This document shows positions 55,687 to 64,000 of a DNA stretch of 64,000 bases, in pieces. The first letter of the stretch is position 1; every line of letters begins with the position of its first letter. The DNA is taken from NCBI GenBank assembly GCA_024345305.1, contig BRON01000003.1, positions 1,426,001 to 1,490,000 on the forward strand. The letters run 5' to 3'. This DNA is from Mrakia gelida (lineage: Eukaryota > Basidiomycota > Tremellomycetes > Cystofilobasidiales > Mrakiaceae). A model generated the notes under the pieces. That model was not told where the DNA came from. It made no database searches and saw only the letters and a program-made list of their open reading frames with translations. A program made the translations under genes and the position numbers.

Positions 55687-58600
55687 TTAGTGCTCCGCCA
55701 ACCTCGCCGAGACGACTTTCTCGTCGATGTATAGCACGATCTGACTCCTTGGGTTGGGCGGAGGAGGGGGAGGAGGCATCCTCATCGGCGGTGGTGGCCC
55801 TCGCATCGGCATTCCTCCTCCGTTCTGGTGCTGCTGATGCTGTTGGTAAGGAGGGTAGCCGTAGGGAGGAGCTCCTCGAGCGTAGGCGAGTCGCTGCTGC
55901 TGCTGGACCTGCTGCTGGTGGAGCTGAGCGGCTGAGTTGACGGCGGAGGGAGGGGTGTCGGCGAAGAGGAGTTTGATGTTGGATCCTTGGATGACCTGGG
56001 TGAAGACTCCTGTGTTGACGTTCCAGATCTCGACGAAGTTATTGTCGAAGGCCATGACCCAAGGGTAGTGGAGAGCTGTCAGAGAAGAGGAGTCGAGTCA
56101 GCGACGACGAACGAGAGAAACGTGAGACGAAAGAGAGACAAGAACGAACCGAAACTGGTCGGCGAACCCTCCCAAGTAATTCTCCAGCGAACGTCGTCTC
56201 GGTTCTTGGGTCCACCAGTCCTCCATCCGTTCTTGTTGACGTAGAAGGCGAAGTCTGAGAAGAGCGAACGAAGGGAGATACAAAGTCAGCTCGACGCGTC
56301 TCAACTCGACGAAAGAGAAAGCGTTCGAACACTCACCATCGTAGCAGAGCAAGAAGTCCCCTTCGATCCTGTAGATCGCCATCGGTCTCACAGGTCTCTG
56401 GTTATCTCTCCGATGTACGAGCTCGAGGTTGGGATCCGCTGGATCCAGAAGTCCCTGAGTGTCGAGCGTCTCGAGGTCGACGATCTCGAACCCTTTCGTG
56501 CATCCGATGCAAAGTCTCGTCTTGAGGAAGTGGATGGAACTCGACTCTGTGGGGATGTAGAACTCCTGATGAAGCGAAGAAGGAACAAGAAGACGCGTCA
56601 GCACTCGAGCGAAAGCAAGAAAGGAACGAGCGATACGAGACGAGAGAGGGAACGAACCTTGAAGACCTTGAGCGTATCGTGACGACTCGGCATGAGCTTG
56701 GAGAAGGCAGCTCCCTGAGGCTTCTTCTTGACGGGAGCCTCGACTGGGTCCATGGTCTTGATGGTCGTCGAGAGAGGACTTGACTTGACGATGCAGACGA
56801 TGGTTCGACCGAGACACTGACCCGCTTTGAAGAACGTCGTGTGCGAGGAGATTCGCTTGCCTCGCTTGAGAGCAGCGGTGGGATCCTTGGGGTCGAGGGA
56901 GTCGAGAGGGAAGGTCTGAACCGAGCGTTCTGTAGGGTCGCGAAAAGAGAGAAAGGTTCAGCGAGGAGGCGAGCGGAAGACGCGTCGAGATGGGGGAGAC
57001 GAGAACGAACCTGACAAGACGATGAGGAGCTGGAACTGCTCGAGGATATCGACCTGAGTGACGTCGAGGAGGGAGAGAACCATAACTGGAGGACGGTCGG
57101 GTTCGGTGAGGTTCGAGAAGTAGACTCCATCGTCGGTTCCGTAGATCATTCGACGTCCAGCGTCTGTCGTCGCGAAAAACGAAAGCTCAAGTCAGTTTCT
57201 TCGCTCTCCCAACTTTCAACCCAACCAACCAAGCACGAAAGAAGTCGAACTCACCATAAGGAGCAGCACAGTTGACCTTATTCGGTCCCGTGAAGATCGT
57301 CTCCAACGTCTTGAAGTCCAACTTCTTGTTCCTCTCCCTCCCCATCTGCTGCTGCTTGTCAATGACCTCGCACCACTTCTTCCTCTGGATGTGGCTCGCC
57401 GACCAGAGCGTGAGCGAGTATCCTCTCCGTCCGAGGTAGTTGAACGTGATCGAGAACCCGTGCTTGCCCTCCTTCTCAGGCTTGTTGTTGGTCGTCGTTC
57501 CCGAGCCAGACTTCGAGGTCGAGGTTCGGTTGAGGAGGGATTTGGGACGGATCCCGTACTTGGAGAGGTTGTAGGACTCGTCTTGGGTGACCATGGTGAG
57601 GAGTTCGAGGGGGATGGGCTGGGGTGGGTGGGTGGGGGAGGGAGGAGGAGGAGGAGGGAGGGTGGGCGAGGGAAGGAAGGGAGAGGGAGGCAGTCAGTTT
57701 GCGAAGAACGACCCGTTCGAGAGAGAGAGACTGAAAGCTCGAAACTCACTCGCTTGTAAAGCCTCAACTCCTCCGTCTTGTTGACGATCTTGTACCTCGC
57801 CAGGACGAGCACGTTGTCGAGCAGGTAGACCTCGAGATCGGCCGTCTCGCTCTGGGTTCCTCCTCGTCGCTTGAGCTGTCCCTTGTGGATGAGCTCTCGG
57901 TTCTCGTCGCTCAGTCGAAGTTCCTGCAACAAACGAAGGCCGAACCAGAAATGAAAAGCGAAAAGTCAGTAACGTTTTCGACTCTCCTTCGAGGGTTCGA
58001 GGAGAAGAAGGAAGAGAAAGTCAAAGCGAGGGGAAACGCGTCGACGAATCGAGCTCCAAAACTCACATGAGCCTCGTTCGGTCTCAACTGACTATCCAAA
58101 TGAGCCAAATCCATCCTGTTCTGGGTCTTCCCCGCCGCCGTATTCACCCTATCGAGGAAATCGTCGAACAGCTTCAACACCTTCGGGATCAACTCATGAT
58201 CCGGGTTATCCTCCGGCGTCGCCTTCAAGATCGCCTTGAGCAACAACGGGTACCTCCCCAACCTCGTCGTCGGTCTGGTGAGGAACCCGTTCAACTCGAT
58301 CTTCCTCGACTCGGGCCGTCGTTCCACCTCGTCCACGAACTTGACGAACTCGGGGTTGTCGAGTTTCTCCTTTTCGAACTCGTGCTTTCCGTACTGCTGG
58401 TGACCTCCGTAGTCGACGAAGGGTTGGAAGAGCGGGACGCGTTCGAGGAGGATGTCTCCGATGGTTTGGACGATGGGTTGGGAGCGTTGACGTTTCGTGA
58501 GGAGGTCGGAGAGGACGGCGTTGTTGGCGAGGATGGAGGAGACGTTCCAGAAGACTTGGGTGACGAAGGTGTCTCGACGTTCGTTGGGTTGGATGATGTC

Positions 58601-61600
58601 GCCCGTTCGGAGGGGTTTGATCCAGAGCTGGAAGGCGGAAGGGGGTGGGTGGGCGGGGTGGGAGAGGGGTGGTGAGTGGGGAGGGGAGGGGAAGGGGTGG
58701 AGGGTGGGGAGGGGAGGAAGAGGAGAGGCGGGTGGGAAGGAAGGAAAAGGAGAGGTGGGAGGGGTGAGGGGGGAGAGACAAGTCGGTGAGAAGGGCAGGG
58801 AGAGGAGAGGTGGGTGGGAAGGGGGCGAAGGAAAGGAAGCAAAAAAGACGCGTCAAGTCAGCTTCGACCCTACGAAAACGACGCGACGAAGATGAACCAC
58901 TCACATCCCTCAAATACTCCAAATCCCTCACAAAATCCCTCTCCGTAAAGATCAACTCGTTGATCGCCTCCTGTCTCTTCCTCTCCTCCACCCCCACCGT
59001 CTCCAACACGGCCTTGCTAACCGAATTCGCCCACAACGTCGCCCCAGTCCCCTCGTTCTCCTCCTTCAAACTCTCCGCACTGACGGTCTTCTTCAACCCC
59101 GGCTGGGGCTTGAGGTTGAGTCTCTTGGCCTGCTCGAGCCTCCGAGGACAGGCGATCGAGTAGCAGAGGGAGGTGTTGCTGCAGGTGGGGGAGTAGCAGT
59201 CGAGCAGGAGGGTGAAGACTCCTGTTGGGATGAAGGAGTTCTCGTCGTTGACGGCTGTTTCGAGGCCAGTGGTCGTGATGGATCCTGGGGAGTGAGGTGG
59301 GAGGGAGGAGGTGGTCGTTCCGGCTGTTTGGGTTCGAGGGAGGTGAGGAGGAGGGGGAGGAGGGAGGTTTCCGCCGTCGTTGGACGAGGAGAGCGGGGTG
59401 AGAGGTGAACCAGCTGATCCATCCTGGAACGAGGACGCGTAGTTCGACGAAGGAGGGAGGAGGATCGACGAAGCCGACATGTCGTGAAGGGAAGCTGATC
59501 CATCCTCGTCTCCGGGAGGTGTCCCACTCCCAACGACGAACTCGCTCGTTCCGAACGAAGGTGCTCCAGGGATCATCAGTTTCTCCTTGAACTGGTACAG
59601 CTCCGACGAGCTATCCCGTAGTCGATGATCGTAGGTAACGTCGTGGAAGAACTTCTGAGCGTCGAGAGCTCGACCGAGGAGGAGAGCGAGGTTTCGATCC
59701 GACGTCTTGATGATCTCGGCGATGAGGTCGACGGCTTCCCTTCCATCGAACGCTTCCTTGTACGCGAGTCCATCCTTGACCCTCTCCGAGAGAACGATGT
59801 TGTTCCTGAAAGCTTCTCCGACCTTGGAGAGGAACGCTGGGTTGACGTGCGTGTGTTTCCTTGTCGCGGGGGTGATGCTTCCTGGTCGTTTGGACGAGAA
59901 CGGCGAGCCTGGGGTGTTGGGGAAGTTGTAGGACGAAGGAGGGAGAGCTGGGAGAGGAGGTTGCTGGTAGGAAGCTCGAGAGACCGAGCGAAGGGAGGCG
60001 GTGGAGTTGGGATCGGGTCGAGAGGCGTTGGAGGAGAAGGAGGAGGATCGAAGGTCGACGGAGGACGAGCCTCGTTGAAGTTGAGCAGGCATGCTCCGAG
60101 AGCTGTCGACGGAGTCCCGACCTCCTGTGTGACGACGGTAGATGGGATCTCCTCCTCCGAGGGTGGACGAGGGAGAGGAGTGACCTGGGGAGATGGATCG
60201 GAGGGGAGGGAAGGTGGTGTCGATTCGAGAGAGACCTGAACGAGAGGTGAAACGAAGCGAGCTCGTCAGTTTCGTTTGACCTCGCGAAGACGTTCAGAGC
60301 GTCGTTCTTTTCTACTCACCTTGGAATCCAGAACGCTGATTGTTGTTGTCCTGCCAGTTCTGCGTCGAACCCGACCTCGTCGACGATTCCGAAGGCGTCC
60401 GAGTATGGCTTGACCGTATCGAAGGATCTCGAGCCGAGTAGATCGACGAGGCGCCTGCAAAACCCCAACGACGTTCGCTCGCATCAGTTCCAATCCCTCC
60501 ACGCCACGCTTTGCCTCCGAGTAGAGAGATGGTCGACTCACCTGAAGCGTTCCCCGACCCACTAGCGAGATATCCCAACTCGCTATCGTCGTTGACCTGC
60601 GACGGTCTCGGCGTCACCGTCCCCGCCGCCATCTCATCAAAGTTGATCCCAGGCAGATCCGACAGACCTAGTCCGTCTCCCATCGCGTTCTCGAACGTCG
60701 GTAACCGAGGAGGAGGACCACCGCCGTTCTGTGAGGAGGCGTAGGAGGGTGCTGAGGTGGTGGGAGGGAGACGAGGGTGGGTCGGAGGTGGGGAGAGGTT
60801 GATTTGAGAGTTTGGGGAAGCGTTGGAGTAGGAGGAGTTGGAGGAAGGAGAGGGTGAAGGGTGGTACTGTTGGGTTGGGGTGGTGTGAGGTGCGTGCTGG
60901 TAGGCTCCTGGACGATGGAACTGAGCTGCTCCTGCTCCTCCTTCTCCGACTTGAGCTTGGTACGCCTGAGCTGGTGTTAGACCTCCTCCGGCTCCTGCTG
61001 GTGCTCCTCCGTAAGCCTGACCTGCTGGCGGTGGTGGTGCTCCTTCCCAACCGTCCTGAGGGTTCGCTGAGCGTTGACTGCTCTGGGTGCGAGATCGTTG
61101 AACACCCTGGTTCGGGATGGAGAGGTTCGGGGAGGAAGAGGAGTACATGGGAGCGAGTCCTCCTTGAGCTTGACCCTGAGGGTAGTAAGGAGGTTGCTGC
61201 TGGTGTACCGATGGATTCCGAGATGGAGGTTGCTGTCCTGGTTGGAGGTAGGAGGAGGAAGACGAGGAGGAGGACTGTTGTTGTTGACCGTGGGAGAGGG
61301 AGGAAGAACCTGACGAGTAGTTTGAAGGGGTGACGGAAACGCGACGATCGTACCCCATCGAAGAAGGAGGGTGCTGCTGCTGCTGAGAGGAGAGAAGAAC
61401 GAGAAGAGCGAGGAGGAGGAAGGTCAGCTTCTCGTATGCAGTTGTGTACGAGAGAAGGGTGTCGTTGAATAGCATCCGGGACGAGAGAGAGCGAGGGCAG
61501 AACACGAGGTCTCTCTCGTCGCTTCACCATCCCCTTCCCTTCCTTCCTTCGACCTCTCTCCCTCCCTTCTCTACCATCCAACCCTTCTAACGAGACCTGA

Positions 61601-61948
61601 ACTCACAGGATACCCGTAGACAGGATAAGGAGCTCCTGTTCCAGCACCCGGCGGCAATCCTACTCCTACTGAACCAGCGTAGACGTCGTAGTTTCCCTGT
61701 TGAGCTTGAGGAGGAGGTTGAGGTCTCGCTCCGTAAGGAGTCTGCTGAGGAGGCTGAGGTGGATATTGGCCAGGATAAGCTCGTTGCTGTTGATGCAGGG
61801 AGACGGGAGGATGACTCTGCTGTTGAGAGTGCAGGTGGTGGGTGTTTCGCTTCCCAAAGATGTCGGAGAAGGCTTCGTCTCGTCCCTTCTGGGAAGGAGG
61901 GGGAGGGGCAGCTCCTCGAGTACGAGGACCCGTAGGACGTCGTTCCAT
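55687..61948 (-). CDS. ROM2: Rho1 guanine nucleotide exchange factor, DEP-DH-PH-CNH
   Basis: Activates Rho1 in the cell-wall integrity pathway at the plasma membrane. From Met 61948 (MERRPTGPRTRG) about 600 residues are Gln/Ser/Pro-rich. Domains follow in the ROM1/ROM2 order: DEP (59864-59590; NPAFLSKVGEAFRNN, DGREAVDLIAEII), DH (58990-58080; AINELIFTERDFVRDLEYL, VERRPESRKIELNGFLTRP, RLGRYPLLLKAIL), PH (57940-57330; LIHKGQLKRRG, YSLTLWSASHIQRKKW) and CNH/citron (57290-55960; LLIVLSERSVQTFPLD, RLCIGCTKGFEIVDLETL, AFDNNFVEIWNV). A Gln/Pro-rich tail ends at 55687. The DH domain is interrupted by several introns. It is the longest clearly conserved gene here; the family assignment is firm. Confidence 0.92.
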
Positions 61949-62533
61949 CCAGAGAGAAGGAAGAAGAGTAGAGGGTCGATCCCTAGGTCGACGGGGGAGG
62001 AGGAGAAGAGGATGCGAAGGGAGGGAGAGGGAGAGGTAAGGGAGAAGGACGGGAGGCAGAGGGAGCAGGTCGTGGTGTTTGAGAGGTCGAAAGGAAGGGG
62101 CGGACGCGAAGAGAAAGTGATTCGGGTTCAAGAAAGAAGCTGACGACTCGTAGATTTTCAGTCTGACAATGAATTTCCTCTGGAACACAAGAGAGGCTCT
62201 AGAGAAGCAAGCGTGGCAGCAGAAAAAAAAGCATCTAGAGATCCCAAAATCGAGCGAGAACGAAAGACGAGCGCTGGCTCGTCTCGTCGGCCGCCATGTT
62301 CGACGAACTCCCTCCCTCCCCTCGTAGATTTCGAGTCGATTAACCTGAGAGTAAAATTGCAAAAGAGGTGGAGCGCGAATGGTCAGCCAACGGAGCTTCG
62401 CGAAACGAGCTCGAGAATGAGCGAGGGTAAGACGAGAGAGAGGAGGGAACACGTCCGTCCTCTCCTCTTCCTCGCTGTCTAGAGCAGACTCACCTCAGTA
62501 TAGAGAAGACTACCCATCGCACCCGACCTACAC
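61949..62533. promoter_or_regulatory. ROM2 promoter region
   Basis: 585 nt upstream of ROM2 and after the stop of the glycosyltransferase gene. Open frames that extend ROM2 upstream (to 62452) carry no domain and are probably UTR. AT-rich text (GAAAAAAAAGCATC near 62223) marks the middle. Confidence 0.4.
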
Positions 62534-64000
62534 CTATACATCCCACCCCATATCCTTCTGCCTCTGCTTCTCCTTCGCGGCCGCGTCAGGCTGCACCTTC
62601 CCGTGCTCGATGCTCAACCTCGGTTCGACTCCATGTCCCACCTCGTACGGCCTTCCCTCCTCCTCCCAGATCTTGAGGATCTTGCCGCGCTCATTCCGCA
62701 TCCAGTCGTCAAACTTTAACCAGTCTGTATACACGAAGAAGAAGAGGGCAAGAAGCAGGTCAGCGACGGCAAACTCGAGGAAGAGAGGACGGGAGTCGCG
62801 ACGGCGACGAGAACGAGAACGAACGGAGAGCGACGGTCGCCGTTGTGTAGTGGAGCTGGTTGTAGTCTCCCATGGACCACCCTGTACGGGCGGAGAAGGA
62901 AAGGTAGGAAGTAGAGTCAGTTCAAGTTGAAAGGGCGAGAGGGAAGACGCGTCCTCGCTCGAGACTCGAAGACGCACCGTTATCGATGAACTCCACCGGA
63001 TCCGTATCCGGATTCAGGTTCCGCAGCCACTGGGATGTACGAGCGTCCTCAATCTTGGTGGTGTGAGCTGGGGAGCTGCGGTTGCGAAAACGAACGAGGC
63101 AGACGAGGGTCAGCGAAACTCGATTCGAGCGAGCGAGAAGGAAGCAGACGAGACATGGACGAACATGTCTGCCGATCCAATCCATTTTGCTAACGGCCAA
63201 CTCAGAGCGTAACCCAGTCCTCGCATGTACCTGATTTGAGAGACGGGCAAGAAGAAGAGACGAGAGAGAGAAGGGTTCGCGTCAGCGGGTCGTTCACCCG
63301 CAACGAGCAAAATTTCGTCGAGTTGTGAGACGAGGTGAATGTACGACTGACGTTGGGAAGTAGTAAGTAGCTCCGGCTGTTGTTCCCCAGTAGATGTTCT
63401 GCACAAACGAAGGGGGAAGGCGAGGAAGACGGTCAGAACATCGCGTCGCGCGTCGTCCTCAACTGGTCGTCGAGTTTCTGCCCAAACGCAACTCCTGGCC
63501 AACTCCGCGATCCTCAGTCCACCCCCAGCCCTTCAGAGCCACTAATGACTCCCTCCTCGACCCTCTCCGAATCCACACACCCCAGAGAGAACCAAAAGAA
63601 ACGAGCTCGCACGCACCTTCGAACAGTCCAACTCCTGGAACGCTCGAATCACGTTCGGCATCACGAGGAACGTATCGTCGTCGGCTTTCCTGCGAACGTA
63701 TAAAACAAGGTCGAAGGTATCAGTAAACGCGGCACGAAAGCTCAAAGAAGGCAGAGCGGCGCGTGTGGGACGACGAGAAGGGTGCGAAGGTTCGAGCTCA
63801 AAACTCGCTGGCTTCGTGTTTGACAGGTCGTGTGCTGGAGTAGCGCACTGCACTGGAACAGCAGCGACGAGAGAGCCACAGAGGTGTGGGCTCACAGAGT
63901 CCGAAAAGCTGGGTCGCCTTTCATAATGAGGGGCACAAGGGCGAAGCCAAGCGAGCCGGAGCAAGGGGAGAGGGGAGAGGCGAGGTGAAGGCGAAGGAGG
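62534..64000 (-). CDS. GT31-like glycosyltransferase, 3' part
   Basis: Incomplete: the gene's 5' end lies past the right edge. Exons in the window encode ADDDTFLVMPNVIRAFQEL (the DxD-type metal site), NIYWGTTAGATYYFP, YMRGLGYALSWPLAKWI, KIEDARTSQWLRNLN and the acidic/Trp-rich end TDWLKFDDWMRNERG with EVGHGVEP, stopping at TAG 62534-62536. This order (DDDTF, then YWG, then YP-x-Y-x-x-G-x-GY-x-LS, then EDA-x-x-x-x-WL) is that of beta-1,3-galactosyltransferase-like GT31 proteins, Golgi type II membrane enzymes. An exon near 63910-63880 with LIMKGDPAF may belong to it. The sugar and acceptor are unknown. At least six introns. Confidence 0.7.

Noticed and set aside
1..64000. Transposons, CRISPR arrays or horizontally acquired islands
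   Set aside because: No transposase, integrase, long terminal repeats or regularly spaced repeats were seen; composition and intron style are uniform across the window.

Overview
The window is nuclear DNA of a basidiomycete fungus, most likely a Pucciniomycotina red yeast (Rhodotorula / Rhodosporidium / Sporobolomyces type). The reasons are GC-rich, gene-dense sequence; almost every gene broken by several 60-110 nt introns with GTGAGT, GTCAGT or GTTCGT donors and a CTGAC branch site; long Ser/Pro/Gln-rich protein regions; and fungal families such as TLG2, ROM2, FKBP12, a BMT5-like rRNA methyltransferase and Argonaute. The species is inferred. There is no rRNA, convincing tRNA, CRISPR array or transposase. 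About 23 genes were found. Exon joins were checked codon by codon for the RNase III, first bZIP, SABATH-like, BMT5-like, YTH, DUF7704, RS-like, second MYND and FKBP12 genes; others are given as spans. Layout, 0-10 kb: an RNase III with a dsRNA-binding domain (-), a bZIP-like gene (+), syntaxin TLG2 (+), and an inverted paralogue of the bZIP-like gene (-), so TLG2 sits between two diverged copies. 10-20 kb: a small MYND-like gene (+), a very large low-complexity protein (-) and a membrane protein (+). 20-32 kb: a SABATH-like methyltransferase (+), a BTB-like protein (-), a BMT5-like 25S rRNA methyltransferase (-) and an RRM+YTH RNA-binding protein (+). 32-40 kb: an unresolved minus-strand locus, a four-helix DUF7704 membrane protein (-), an F-box-like protein (+) and an Arg/Ser/Lys-rich nuclear-type protein (+). 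40-50 kb: Argonaute with an intact DEDH tetrad (-), a probable mitochondrial protein (+) and guanine deaminase (+). 50-64 kb: a canonical MYND protein, FKBP12, a flavin monooxygenase, the Rho1 GEF ROM2 and the 3' part of a GT31-like glycosyltransferase, all on the minus strand. No cluster-like pathway is evident. RNA biology is well represented (RNase III, Argonaute, YTH reader, rRNA methyltransferase), alongside trafficking and signalling genes (TLG2, ROM2, FKBP12). The most striking feature is a long imperfect hairpin 16 nt after the stop codon of the RNase III gene, inside its presumed 3' UTR, which suggests self-regulation or a small-RNA precursor. Other notable features are AAG 3' splice sites supported by four introns, common GTTCGT donors, tiny exons of 8-15 nt, a 333-codon low-complexity exon splitting the YTH domain, and an excess of the palindrome ACGCGT.
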